Source of the DNA: Blautia pseudococcoides
Lineage (GTDB): Bacteria > Bacillota > Clostridia > Lachnospirales > Lachnospiraceae
Length of the DNA stretch: 64,000 nt
NCBI RefSeq assembly: GCF_001689125.2
Contig: NZ_CP015405.2
Location: 2,521,001 to 2,585,000, forward strand
Direction: 5' to 3'
Position numbers and translations under genes: made by a program. The notes beneath the pieces were generated by a model, which saw nothing but the letters and a program-made list of their open reading frames with translations, had not been told where the DNA came from and ran no database searches. Shown here in pieces: positions 1 to 8,102 of this stretch (the stretch's first letter is position 1; each line of letters starts with the position of its first letter).

Positions 1-1
1 G

Positions 2-955
2 GCACATCTGGCTTCCACCAGAGCTGCATGGGCCAACTTTTCAAAGGTTATCTTCTCCTATGTGGGACCGCCTCTGGCAGCTCTCTTTGCAGGCATGATC
101 GGAGAGAAAAGCCAGTACGGAGCAACTGCTTTTGTACTGGGCTGTATCATGGCAGTGCTCTATTTCACACACTTTAAAATGTTTGACGGCTACGAAGAAA
201 CAGAAGCCGCCGCAAGCAGCACCACAGCAAAAAAAGACACTACAAAAACAGGAGGCATGGATCTGGTCAAAGCTCTTTTACAGAACCCGCCCCTCCTCTC
301 TTTACTGCTTGCAGACCTGGCCAAATGGATGTTTAACTTTGTATGCTCCGGTGTCGCCATCTACTATTTTACATATGTGGCACAAGATTCCGGTCTGCTG
401 GCAAGGTACATCCTGATCTCCAATATCCTGTGTGTCATTGGCTCCTACCTGGCAAAAAATATGGCGAAAAAGATTTCCACCAGATCGACTACCATTGTCA
501 CCTTTTTCGCTATGGCGGTCATCCTGATCGCAGCCAACTTTACCTATGCCAACGTAACCCTGGTCATTATCCTTATGTCTGTGGCACAGTTCGGATACGG
601 CATTGCATACGCATGTACCCCTGCCCTCTATGCAGATACCATCATCTACTCTGAGTGGAAAACAGGGAAAAACGCCACCGGATGGATCAGCGGCCTTCAA
701 AATGTACCTCTGAAGGTGGGCGTCATGACAAGAGGTATTATCATCTCCGCCTGCCTTGCCTTCGCTGCCTTTGACCCGAGTATTGACGCTGCAATGGCAT
801 CCGTAGAGCTGAAAAAGGGAATCTGCATGGCATTTATGATCATACCGGCACTGGCTCTCATCGTGGCCGCTGTACTTCTTCTCTTCGGCTTTTGCCTGAC
901 AAAAGAGAAAGTAGAACAGTATTCCGCAGAGATCGCCGCAAGAAATAACAATTGA
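2..955 (+). CDS. GPH-family (MFS) sugar:cation symporter, C-terminal part
   Basis: The reading frame is open from the first bases of the window, so the gene starts upstream. About 317 residues are visible. They contain hydrophobic segments typical of the second half of an MFS carrier: near the left edge the STRAAWANFSKVIF-type loop, then helices around FVLGCIMAVLYFTHF, LSLLLADLAKWMFNFV, FAMAVILIAANF, FAMIIPALALIVAAVLLLFGF-like stretches. The D(L/K)xKW and YADTIIYSEW patterns fit the glycoside-pentoside-hexuronide:cation symporter family (MelB/XylP type). It would import a sugar or a small organic compound with Na+ or H+. The stop is followed 17 nt later by the next gene, with an AGGAGGG site in between, so it belongs to one operon with the two UroD-fold genes. 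The substrate cannot be read from sequence; methyltransferase-like neighbours suggest a methylated or glycosylated compound (inference). Confidence 0.85.
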   Translation, partial: AHLASTRAAWANFSKVIFSYVGPPLAALFAGMIGEKSQYGATAFVLGCIMAVLYFTHFKMFDGYEETEAAASSTTAKKDTTKTGGMDLVKALLQNPPLLSLLLADLAKWMFNFVCSGVAIYYFTYVAQDSGLLARYILISNILCVIGSYLAKNMAKKISTRSTTIVTFFAMAVILIAANFTYANVTLVIILMSVAQFGYGIAYACTPALYADTIIYSEWKTGKNATGWISGLQNVPLKVGVMTRGIIISACLAFAAFDPSIDAAMASVELKKGICMAFMIIPALALIVAAVLLLFGFCLTKEKVEQYSAEIAARNNN

Positions 956-972
956 CAGGAGGGAATCAGGAA

Positions 973-2034
973 ATGAAATTTGATGAAAAAGAACTGGAGA
1001 TCATAGGTGAATACAACATGCCCGGAATTTACGGTGCACCGGACAGTATTGTACCTAAATACAACCGTCCCATCACCCCAAAAGAAAATATGCTCCGCAT
1101 GCTGGACGGTAGAATGCCCCTTTGGGTCCCCAACCAGACCCTTGACAACAATGCCATTCAGCCCCTGGTCATGCCTGATGCAAAGGCCCGCAATTTCGGC
1201 GGTACGGACTGGTTTGGTATTGAATGGGAATATGAGCCTAACACAAAGGCTGCCATGGTAAAGCCAGGCACCCGCAGACTGTCTGATATTACAAAATGGC
1301 GGGAAGAACTGGAATTTCCCGATTTATCCGCCATAGACTGGAAGAAAGACTTTGAAGAAAACTACAAAGGACGGATTGCCGAAGACCGCTTTTCCTACTT
1401 TGTCATTGTAAACGGATTTTTTGAAAGAACGGCTGATCTTATCAGCTTTGAGGATGCCTTCTGCGCCCTCCTTGAGGAGCCTGACGAGCTTACGGCATTT
1501 TACGACAAACTGGCGGACTGGCATATAGAACTGATCAAGATCGCACATGAGGTTTATCACGCGGATATGATCCTCTTCCACGATGACATGGGCACCCAGA
1601 TCAGCACCTTTTTCTCACCCTCCACCTATGAGGAGCTGTTTGTCCCCCAGTACAAAAAAGTCACCAAAGCAGCCCACGATATGGGAATGCACATCTGCCT
1701 CCACTCCTGCGGGTGCATTAAAACACTGATGCCTCTCATGATCGAGGCGGGATTTGATGCCTGGGAGGGACAGGACAGTGCCAATGACAAAGCAGCTATC
1801 ATGAAGGAATACGGAAAAGACCTGGCACAGTGCACTCTGTATATCATCCCCGCAGACATGAGCGACGAGGACGCGGTTGCGGATATACACAAAAAAGTAG
1901 ATGAACTGGCTATGACAGGCCGCTTTGCCTGCCGCTTAAAAGATGAAAAGCCTGACCGTGCAGTAAATCTGGCCGACGAACTGTACCGTTACAGCAGAAT
2001 AAAATATGCAGAATTGGAGGAATCAAAATGCTGA
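973..2034 (+). CDS. UroD-fold methyltransferase-like protein (HxC type)
   Basis: A 353-aa member of the uroporphyrinogen decarboxylase superfamily. I start at the ATG at 973, which has an AGGAGGG site 8-10 nt upstream; an in-frame TTG at 952 overlaps the previous stop and lacks such a site. Family signs are the N-terminal TPKENMLRML segment (helix seen in MtaA/UroD proteins), the FHDDMGTQ segment near residues 203-209 and the LHSCGC segment at 243-248. H244-x-C246 followed by a distant Cys (C320) matches the zinc ligand pattern of cobamide:thiol methyltransferases (MtaA/MtbA/CmuA group), unlike true heme-pathway UroD. The gene overlaps the next UroD-fold gene by 7 nt, so the two are translationally coupled and probably work together. 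A methyl-transfer role is an inference; no corrinoid protein is seen in this window. Confidence 0.85.
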   Translation: MKFDEKELEIIGEYNMPGIYGAPDSIVPKYNRPITPKENMLRMLDGRMPLWVPNQTLDNNAIQPLVMPDAKARNFGGTDWFGIEWEYEPNTKAAMVKPGTRRLSDITKWREELEFPDLSAIDWKKDFEENYKGRIAEDRFSYFVIVNGFFERTADLISFEDAFCALLEEPDELTAFYDKLADWHIELIKIAHEVYHADMILFHDDMGTQISTFFSPSTYEELFVPQYKKVTKAAHDMGMHICLHSCGCIKTLMPLMIEAGFDAWEGQDSANDKAAIMKEYGKDLAQCTLYIIPADMSDEDAVADIHKKVDELAMTGRFACRLKDEKPDRAVNLADELYRYSRIKYAELEESKC

Positions 2035-3026
2035 CACCCAAAGAAAACTTTCTGGAAACTTTAAAAAAGGACGGAAAACCGGACCGTCTGGTCAACCAGT
2101 ACCAGCCCTTTGTACCGATCATGAATGACCCCTTACAGAAATTCACCAGAGGAAACCGGGTAAGAGGCAAAACTTCCGTGGATAAGTGGGGAACTGAGAT
2201 CCTCTTCCCCGAGGACGCCCCCGGCCCCATGCCGCACGTTACGGAATCCAACAAAGTATGCCCGGATGTGACCGAATGGCAGAAATCCGTAAAGGTACCT
2301 GATCTGGCTGCCAACTGCAGCGACGGATGGGAGGACGCCCTTCAATCGGCGGCCCAGGTAGACCGCAGTGAAAAACTGGTGCTTGGCTTCATGGGAACCG
2401 GAATCTTTGAGCAGAGCCATTTTCTCATGGGCTTTGAGGATGCCCTTATGAACCTGCTGCTGGAACCGGAATCCATGAAGGAGCTGGTGGATGCCATTGC
2501 AGAGTACCGTTTCCGGTATGCCAAACTGCTTGTTGATAATCTGCACCCGGATATCATCCTCTCACATGATGACTGGGGCTCCAAAACCAGCCTGTTCATG
2601 CAGCCTGACATCTGGAGAGAATTTTTCAAAGAGCATTACCGCCGTATCTACGGATATATGCACGACCACGGCGTTTTAGTCATGCACCATGCAGACTCGT
2701 TCCTGGAACCCATCGTTGAGGACATGGCAGAGATCGGTGTGGATGTATGGCAGGGAGTTCTGCCGGAAAATGATATTTTAAAACTGCAGAAACAGCTTGA
2801 CGGCCGTATGATTCTCATGGGCGGTATTGATGCCACCATAGACCGGGAGGATGCCACGGAAGAAGAGATCCGGGCGGACGTGCGCAGAGCCTGCAGCACC
2901 TACGGCCCGGGCGGTCATTTCATCCCCTGTATGACTTACGGCCTTGCAGGTACTATTTATCCCCGAACAGACGAGATCATAGCCGACGAGATCGAAGCCT
3001 ACAACAGAGAGAACAGTGCTGTCTGA
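2028..3026 (+). CDS. UroD-fold protein lacking the HxC zinc motif
   Basis: A 332-aa uroporphyrinogen decarboxylase superfamily protein. ATG at 2028 has GGAGG 8 nt upstream and overlaps the end of the preceding gene. It begins TPKENFLETLKKDGKPDR, the usual first helix of this superfamily, and contains LSHDDWGSKTSLF near residues 179-190, the equivalent of the metal/substrate segment. At the place where the preceding gene has H-S-C it reads MHHADSF (219-225), so the zinc-binding Cys is replaced by Asp. It is closely similar in layout to the truncated copy at 27267-28073. The pair of one zinc-type and one non-zinc UroD-fold protein after a symporter suggests a two-step or heteromeric activity on an imported substrate (inference). 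Function otherwise unknown. Confidence 0.83.
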   Translation: MLTPKENFLETLKKDGKPDRLVNQYQPFVPIMNDPLQKFTRGNRVRGKTSVDKWGTEILFPEDAPGPMPHVTESNKVCPDVTEWQKSVKVPDLAANCSDGWEDALQSAAQVDRSEKLVLGFMGTGIFEQSHFLMGFEDALMNLLLEPESMKELVDAIAEYRFRYAKLLVDNLHPDIILSHDDWGSKTSLFMQPDIWREFFKEHYRRIYGYMHDHGVLVMHHADSFLEPIVEDMAEIGVDVWQGVLPENDILKLQKQLDGRMILMGGIDATIDREDATEEEIRADVRRACSTYGPGGHFIPCMTYGLAGTIYPRTDEIIADEIEAYNRENSAV

Positions 3027-3039
3027 CCGGCGGACGGCG

Positions 3040-3074
3040 AAGCGGAAACGGGAAAAGACTTCCCGTTTCCGCTT
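3040..3074 (+). terminator. Intrinsic terminator after the UroD-fold pair
   Basis: A perfect 15-bp inverted repeat (AAGCGGAAACGGGAA and its complement, 3040-3054 and 3060-3074) with a 5-nt loop lies 13 nt after the stop at 3026 and is followed by a short T-rich stretch. It separates the symporter-UroD operon from the regulator gene downstream. Confidence 0.75.
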
Positions 3075-3095
3075 ATTTCTATACGTTTCAAAGAC

Positions 3096-3125
3096 TTTAC
3101 GCCATTCATCCGTAAATGGTATACT
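3096..3125 (+). promoter_or_regulatory. Candidate promoter of the PucR-type regulator
   Basis: A TATACT hexamer (3120-3125) lies about 35 nt before the TTG start at 3160, with a weak TTTACG -35 at 3096-3101 and an 18-nt spacer. The position after the terminator at 3040-3074 supports independent transcription of the regulator. The -35 box is poor, so this is only a candidate. Confidence 0.4.
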
Positions 3126-3159
3126 GTAGACAGCGAAAAGCCGAAAGGAGAATCCATTC

Positions 3160-4737
3160 TTGACAGAATTATCTTTAAACCGGGAAGAGAAAAGCCGTCT
3201 GTTCCGGCTGAACATGCAGATATTAGCGGACGCCTTTACCGCACATTACCAAACTATCACTTTCTATGCCCAAAACGACCGCCCCTGTCTGGAAGGCATC
3301 CGCCTCTATAAAAGGGGAAAGAGCCTGAATCCCCGGTATGTCTATCTTCTGCAGAGCAGGGATGTGGATAACACCTTCCCGGAATATAAAAACATCGGCT
3401 TTATTTGTGTGGGACATACGGATATCACCTGTTTCCACCAAAGCTGTCCCGTCATTGAGCTGAAGAACAGCCCGGATTTCCTGGATGCCTTTGAGATGGT
3501 GCAGGAAACCTTTGCAAAATACAGGCAGTGGGACACACACCTGCAGTATGCCCTGAACAGCGAGCATCCTCTGGATGAAATGCTTCTGGCAAGCCTTGAT
3601 ATTTTCGGCAATCCCATGTTTATCCACAACACTGATTTTTACATACTTTCCTGCCCAAGATATGTGCAGGGCATGACTGTCTGGGAACGGGATTCCAGAA
3701 CAGGGCACAACATGGTGCCTTTAAGCCTGATCCATGACTTTAAGGCAGACACCGAATATTTGGACACGCTCAGTAAAAAAGCGCCTGACCTGTTCTCTGC
3801 TGAACAGCGGGGTTACCGGATCCTCTACGTCAATCTCTGGAACGGCAGCCGCTATGAAGGCCGCATCTGCGTGGATGAAATACAGAGTGAATTGCAGAAG
3901 GGCAATTATCTGGCCCTGGAATATCTCGGACACTTTATAGAACTGGCTATCAAACACAAAAGTCTCTTTTCCCTGAGCATGGGCAATGACATGGACCGTT
4001 TTTTCAATGAATATCTGGACGGCACCATCGGGGACAACCAGCGCATTCTCAATTATCTTTATTTCCTGCACTGGAAGCAGAACGACCGGTATCTCTGCCT
4101 GCGTCTGGAGACAGAGCAGAGAGATATCAATATGCTGTCCGCGGCTGCCACACTGGGGCATATAGAAACCCAGATCCCCTCCGGCCATGCTTTCCTTTAC
4201 AGGCATAGTATAGCTGTGGTCGTCAACCTGTCTTACGGGCACAGTTCCGCCTCCGAAGTGATCAGCAGCCTGGCCATCCTCATGCGGGAAGGCCTTCTGA
4301 AAATGGGAGCCAGCTCGGAGATCCATGATTTTATGCTGGTTCCCCAGGGATATATCCAGGCCAGCGCAGCACTGGACCTGGGGCGAAAAAGTGACAGCAT
4401 GACCTGGTGCTACCGATTTGATGACTATCTGCTGGAATATCTTCTGAAAAAAGGCAGGCAAGAGATCCCGCCCCAGCTCCTCTGTTCCGAAAAGCTGCTC
4501 CTTCTGAAAAAATACGATGATAAAAACAAGACCGATCTATACCACACCGTAAAAGTCTATCTGGAACTGGAACGCAATATCCTCCAGACCGCAAATGAGC
4601 TGTACATCCACCGCAGCACCCTCTTCTACCGTCTGGACCGTATCCGCAAAATAGCGGGTATTGATTTCGAGGACAGCAGAGAGCGCCTGATCTTAAGACT
4701 TTCCTTCTACATCCTGGAACAAAAACTGGAAACCTGA
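3160..4737 (+). CDS. PucR/CdaR-type transcriptional regulator
   Basis: A 525-aa cytoplasmic regulator. I use the TTG at 3160, which has AAAGGAG 9 nt upstream; no good ATG with a ribosome site exists nearby. The C-terminal ~70 residues (about 457-525) form the PucR-type helix-turn-helix, recognised by LELERNILQTANELYIHRST followed by LFYRLDRIRKIAGID. The long N-terminal region (about 1-300) has no motif I can name with certainty but looks like the ligand-sensing part found in this group, and 300-440 resembles the degenerate GGDEF-like middle domain of CdaR proteins. By position it probably activates the adjacent symporter-UroD operon. Damaged relatives of the same architecture occur at 24307-26764, next to another UroD/MFS remnant, which supports the functional link. 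Confidence 0.85.
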   Translation: MTELSLNREEKSRLFRLNMQILADAFTAHYQTITFYAQNDRPCLEGIRLYKRGKSLNPRYVYLLQSRDVDNTFPEYKNIGFICVGHTDITCFHQSCPVIELKNSPDFLDAFEMVQETFAKYRQWDTHLQYALNSEHPLDEMLLASLDIFGNPMFIHNTDFYILSCPRYVQGMTVWERDSRTGHNMVPLSLIHDFKADTEYLDTLSKKAPDLFSAEQRGYRILYVNLWNGSRYEGRICVDEIQSELQKGNYLALEYLGHFIELAIKHKSLFSLSMGNDMDRFFNEYLDGTIGDNQRILNYLYFLHWKQNDRYLCLRLETEQRDINMLSAAATLGHIETQIPSGHAFLYRHSIAVVVNLSYGHSSASEVISSLAILMREGLLKMGASSEIHDFMLVPQGYIQASAALDLGRKSDSMTWCYRFDDYLLEYLLKKGRQEIPPQLLCSEKLLLLKKYDDKNKTDLYHTVKVYLELERNILQTANELYIHRSTLFYRLDRIRKIAGIDFEDSRERLILRLSFYILEQKLET

Positions 4738-4742
4738 CCCAC

Positions 4743-4794
4743 TAAAAAAGGAACAGAAAACGATCCACCACAAACCGTTTCTGTTCCTTTTTTA
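4743..4794. terminator. Bidirectional terminator between convergent genes
   Basis: An AAAAAAGGAACAGAAA arm pairs with TTTCTGTTCCTTTTTT across a 20-nt loop. The A-run on the left and T-run on the right let the hairpin end transcription from both the regulator (+) and the MATE gene (-), whose stops lie just outside. Confidence 0.8.
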
Positions 4795-4798
4795 TGAT

Positions 4799-6172
4799 TT
4801 ATCTCTTATTTTTGCCAAGGGACGCAATCTTCTCCCTGTAAATCTTTCTGTAAAAATAAGCACTCAGCACCACAGATGCGATCTCCGCGATGGGAATAGA
4901 CCACCATACGGCTGACAATCCACCCACCTTTGCCAGAATGGCTGCTGCCGGAAGAATGATCAGAAGCTGTCTGGTGGCAGAGATGATCAAACTGTACACA
5001 CCGTTACCCAAAGCCTGGAACACAGAGCCTACGATGATACAAAACCCTGCAAACAGGAAACTGAGACAGATGATCCTAAGAGCAGGAACACCGATCGCCA
5101 GCATATCCTTCGATGCATTGAACATACCCAGAAGCTGTGCCGGAAAGATCATAAACAGGGCAAGCCCCAGAAACATAATAACAACCGCAGAAATAATACT
5201 GATATGGATCGTCTGGGTGATCCTCTTTTTATCCCCTGCCCCATAGTTAAAGGCAACAATAGGCACCATACCATTATTCAGTCCGAAGACAGGCATAAAA
5301 ATAAAACTGTTAAGCTTGAAATACACACCAAATACCGCTGTAGCCGTGGATGTAAACTGGATCAGGATCTTGTTCATTCCAAATGTCATGACCGATCCAA
5401 TGGCCTGCATGATAATAGAAGGCACACCAACCGAATAGATCACTTTGATGATCCGGCCTGACGGCCTGAAATGCCGCATACCGATATGGATATCCTTATT
5501 AAACTTAATATTAAAAAACATTGCCAGAAACATTCCGCAGAACTGTCCCAGAACCGTAGCCGCAGCCGCTCCCGCAACTCCCATCTTAGGAAATCCGAAA
5601 AGGCCGAAGATCATAATAGGGTCAAATATAATATTGACAACAGCACCCAGCCCCTGGGAGATCATGGTGTAAAAAGTACGTCCTGTAGACTGCAGCAGCC
5701 TCTCAAACATTACCTGCATATACACGGCAATACAGAGCGCTGAAATGATCGTCATATACTGGATCCCGTATTCCCTGATCTGCACATCAGCAGTCTGCAT
5801 ATGGAAAAAAGGTTTTGCCAGCAGTACACCCAGCACCGCAAAGACAACACAGCTCACAAATGCCAGAAAAATACCATTTTTCGCTGATTCATCCGCCATC
5901 CTGCCGTCCCGCTCACCGAGACTCCTGGACAACACTGCATTTACACCCACTCCGGTACCCACAGCTATAGAGATCATAAGGCTCTGCACCGGAAAAACCA
6001 GGGAGACGGCTGTCAGCGCATTCTCATTGATCTGTGCCACGAAAATACTATCCACTACATTATACAATGCCTGTACCAGCATAGACAAAATCATAGGCAG
6101 CGACATCTGAAACAAAAGCTTCGGAACCGGTACGACCCCCATTTTATTTTCTTGTACGTTAGTTTGTGTCAT
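4799..6172 (-). CDS. MATE family multidrug/organic cation exporter
   Basis: A 457-aa integral membrane protein with about 12 predicted helices. The start at 6172 gives MTQTNVQENKMGVVPVPKLL, a short hydrophilic tail before helix 1, and has AAGGAAGG-like purines 8-14 nt upstream. The MPLILSMLVQALYNVVDSIFVA-type helix 1, with P and N-V-V-D-S-(I/F)-F in helix 1, is the signature of the MatE (NorM/DinF-like) superfamily, and the two halves are related, as usual. It would export drugs or metabolites driven by Na+ or H+. It is transcribed alone, from a clear promoter at 6325-6353, with a stable leader hairpin between promoter and start. Confidence 0.9.
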   Translation of the reverse strand: MTQTNVQENKMGVVPVPKLLFQMSLPMILSMLVQALYNVVDSIFVAQINENALTAVSLVFPVQSLMISIAVGTGVGVNAVLSRSLGERDGRMADESAKNGIFLAFVSCVVFAVLGVLLAKPFFHMQTADVQIREYGIQYMTIISALCIAVYMQVMFERLLQSTGRTFYTMISQGLGAVVNIIFDPIMIFGLFGFPKMGVAGAAAATVLGQFCGMFLAMFFNIKFNKDIHIGMRHFRPSGRIIKVIYSVGVPSIIMQAIGSVMTFGMNKILIQFTSTATAVFGVYFKLNSFIFMPVFGLNNGMVPIVAFNYGAGDKKRITQTIHISIISAVVIMFLGLALFMIFPAQLLGMFNASKDMLAIGVPALRIICLSFLFAGFCIIVGSVFQALGNGVYSLIISATRQLLIILPAAAILAKVGGLSAVWWSIPIAEIASVVLSAYFYRKIYREKIASLGKNKR

Positions 6173-6282
6173 ATAAGACTTCCTTTCCTTCGTGTTTTTA
6201 TCCCATCATGGAACTTCTTATGCCAAAATAATAGAAACCACGCTCCGCCAGTTCACTGCAGGCTTTCTATCATCATAACAAA

Positions 6283-6302
6283 GAGTCTGCCGAAGCAGAC
6301 TC
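6283..6302 (-). promoter_or_regulatory. Stable UUCG-loop hairpin in the MATE leader
   Basis: GAGTCTGC and GCAGACTC form a perfect 8-bp stem that, read on the minus strand, closes a TTCG loop, an exceptionally stable RNA hairpin. It sits about 15 nt after the expected transcription start of the MATE gene and is followed by TTTGTT only, a weak T-tract. It may act as an mRNA 5' stabiliser, a weak attenuator, or the terminator of the upstream PHP gene. Confidence 0.5.
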
Positions 6303-6324
6303 ACATTTCACTTTTACTTTATAT

Positions 6325-6353
6325 AGTGTAAAGGAATTAAAAAATATTGTCAA
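6325..6353 (-). promoter_or_regulatory. Promoter of the MATE gene
   Basis: On the minus strand TTGACA (6348-6353) and TACACT (6325-6330) are spaced by exactly 17 nt, a near-consensus sigma-A promoter, about 150 nt before the MATE start. Confidence 0.7.
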
Positions 6354-6415
6354 TCCATTATTCTGTCTTTTTCTGCGTCTCTCATTCCAACAATCTGTAG
6401 AACACGATCCCACAC

Positions 6416-7255
6416 TTACTTTTCCTTCAGCCTTTCCCATACCGAATAAGGAATCTTCAAATTTCCCCAGCCGCATCCTAAATCTATATTCGGCTTATTG
6501 GCCCCATGAAAATCACTGCCGCCGGAAAGCCCCAGGGAAAGACGCTTCGCCAGCCTTATCACAGCCCCCTCCTCAGCCGGGCGGTAAGTAGAATAAAAGG
6601 CCTCCAATCCGTCAAGCCCTGCCTTCTTCATCTCCGCCGTCATCTTCTCCAGATTCCCATCCGAAAGCCTGCACAAGACCGGGTGGGCAAAGACAGCCTT
6701 TCCGCCGCCCTCATGGATAAGCTGAATCCCCTGAAACGGCGTAACCTTTTCCCTGGGCACATAACAGGAAGCATGATCCCCCAGAAACCTGTCAAAAGCC
6801 TCCTTGATAGAGCTGACATATCCTCTTTCCAAAAGAAACCGTGCAAAATGCGCCCTGGTCCAAACACTCTCCGGAAACTCCTCCATCATCCTTTCATAGG
6901 TAACCTCCATCCCAAGTTCCCTCAAACGTTCCATCATCATCAAATTCCGCGAATCCCTGGACTGCTGAAACCGCAGCAATTCCTCCTGGAACCGGGCATT
7001 CCTCCAGTCAATCCCCAGCCCGACAATATGAATATCCTTTCCCCACCATGTAGTAGAGATCTCAATCCCCGGAATCACCTCCAAAGTCGTTCCCACTGCC
7101 GCCGCCACAGCCTCCTCAATCCCGTCCGTCGTATCATGGTCCGTAAGCGCAACCGCCCGCAGCCCCTTCTCCACCGCATATTCCACAATCTCCCCCGGCG
7201 AAAAAGTTCCATCAGAGGCATTAGAATGCACATGCAGATCTATCATATCCTTCAT
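6416..7255 (-). CDS. PHP-domain phosphoesterase (TrpH/YciV-like)
   Basis: A 279-aa soluble protein. The frame is open further upstream, but the ATG at 7255 has GAGGAG 9 nt before it, whereas earlier starts do not. The N-terminus reads MIDLHVHSNASDGTF, the classic PHP motif I with H8 and H10 as metal ligands, followed by LTDHDT (motif II, about 38-43). AHPVL (about 195) and GGSDFHG (about 245) supply the later His/Asp ligands. Members hydrolyse small phosphorylated substrates; the E. coli relative RNase AM (YciV/TrpH) acts on 3',5'-nucleoside bisphosphates and short RNA 5' ends. The exact substrate here is an inference from family. It stands alone between the MATE gene and the tRNA array. Confidence 0.88.
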   Translation of the reverse strand: MKDMIDLHVHSNASDGTFSPGEIVEYAVEKGLRAVALTDHDTTDGIEEAVAAAVGTTLEVIPGIEISTTWWGKDIHIVGLGIDWRNARFQEELLRFQQSRDSRNLMMMERLRELGMEVTYERMMEEFPESVWTRAHFARFLLERGYVSSIKEAFDRFLGDHASCYVPREKVTPFQGIQLIHEGGGKAVFAHPVLCRLSDGNLEKMTAEMKKAGLDGLEAFYSTYRPAEEGAVIRLAKRLSLGLSGGSDFHGANKPNIDLGCGWGNLKIPYSVWERLKEK

Positions 7256-7459
7256 AACCCATTTCTCCTCTCCCATCACTCCCCAACGCCCCTTTCCTTC
7301 TCCCTCCCAGTATAGCAAACCTATCCCAAAGATACAATATCCACCCAATCATCCATCACTTCACCTATCATCCTTGATCCAGCTCACCCCCATCCTTTCC
7401 CATCTCTTTTTGTCCGCCTTCCTGCCTCAAATATTTTTAACATTTTTGCTAAAAAAAGC

Positions 7460-7488
7460 TTGCATTTTGTTAAAATGTGTAGTATCAT
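7460..7488 (+). promoter_or_regulatory. Promoter of the tRNA-Glu array
   Basis: TTGCAT (7460-7465) and TATCAT (7483-7488) with a 17-nt spacer lie 35 nt before the first tRNA and are embedded in an AT-rich upstream stretch, which fits a strong stable-RNA promoter. Confidence 0.65.
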
Positions 7489-7522
7489 AATCTAGCGTCA
7501 TGCGAAACAAGAAACACAATAC

Positions 7523-7594
7523 GGTTCGTTGGTCAAGCGGTTAAGACGCCGCCCTCTCACGGCGGAAACAGGGGTTCGATTCCCCTACGAACTG
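7523..7594 (+). tRNA. tRNA-Glu (anticodon CTC), copy 1
   Basis: A 72-nt cloverleaf: acceptor GGTTCGT with ACGAACT (G1-U72 wobble), D stem GTC/GAC, anticodon stem CCGCC/GGCGG around loop CTCTCAC giving anticodon CTC, T arm AGGGG-TTCGATT-CCCCT. The CCA end is not encoded. It reads GAG codons. It is the first of three identical copies. Confidence 0.95.
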
Positions 7595-7643
7595 CTCATT
7601 CGCTAAGCTATAACTGAAAAGCATCAAAACAAAGCACACATAC

Positions 7644-7715
7644 GGTTCGTTGGTCAAGCGGTTAAGACGCCGCCCTCTCACGGCGGAAACAGGGGTTCGA
7701 TTCCCCTACGAACTG
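7644..7715 (+). tRNA. tRNA-Glu (anticodon CTC), copy 2
   Basis: Identical over its whole length to the copy at 7523-7594. The 49-nt spacer before it is nearly the same as the 47-nt spacer that follows, so the repeat unit is the tRNA plus its 3' flank, about 120 bp. Confidence 0.95.
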
Positions 7716-7762
7716 CTCATTCACTAAGCTATAACTGAAAAGCATCAAAACAAAACACACAT

Positions 7763-7834
7763 GGTTCGTTGGTCAAGCGGTTAAGACGCCGCCCTCTCAC
7801 GGCGGAAACAGGGGTTCGATTCCCCTACGAACTG
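7763..7834 (+). tRNA. tRNA-Glu (anticodon CTC), copy 3
   Basis: Third identical copy. It is followed within 3 nt by a strong terminator (7837-7873), so the three tRNAs probably form one transcript that is cut by RNase P and 3' nucleases. Confidence 0.95.
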
Positions 7835-7836
7835 CT

Positions 7837-7873
7837 AAAAAAGATTTCAGTCCAATCACTGAAATCTTTTTTA
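7837..7873. terminator. Terminator of the tRNA array
   Basis: AAAAAAGATTTCAG and CTGAAATCTTTTTT arms flank a short loop. The T-run follows on the plus strand and an A-run precedes it, so it can also work for transcription coming from ppk1 on the minus strand. The stretch 7874-8102 after it holds no gene that I can support. Confidence 0.85.
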
Positions 7874-8102
7874 TTACCCAAAACAACAAAAGTTTCGCAG
7901 ATCCCCGTGGCCATCCTATACAAATGCACCATCCACAAATGTACCGCCCGGCAGCAGAAGCCCTACGGCGCGCAGCCCAACAACAAACCGCCATACGGAA
8001 ATCCCCGGCTTCCCGTACAGCGGTTCCTATTCCCACAACTCTTAACGCTTCCAGCCTTCCCCTTATTACTCCCCCATCCGGCCTGCGCCCTGACCCGGCC
8101 CG

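Larger units (their letters stand above)
7523..7834 (+). repeat. Tandem triplication of a ~120-bp tRNA-Glu unit
   Basis: Units start at 7523, 7644 and 7763 (periods 121 and 119 bp). The tRNA parts are identical and the two spacers differ by only a few bases (for example CATTCGCT versus CATTCACT), which points to recent unequal recombination. Confidence 0.9.

Noticed and set aside
7874..8102. Proline-rich open frames between tRNA array and ppk1
   Set aside because: Several overlapping frames in both strands, none with a ribosome site or recognisable domain; treated as non-coding.
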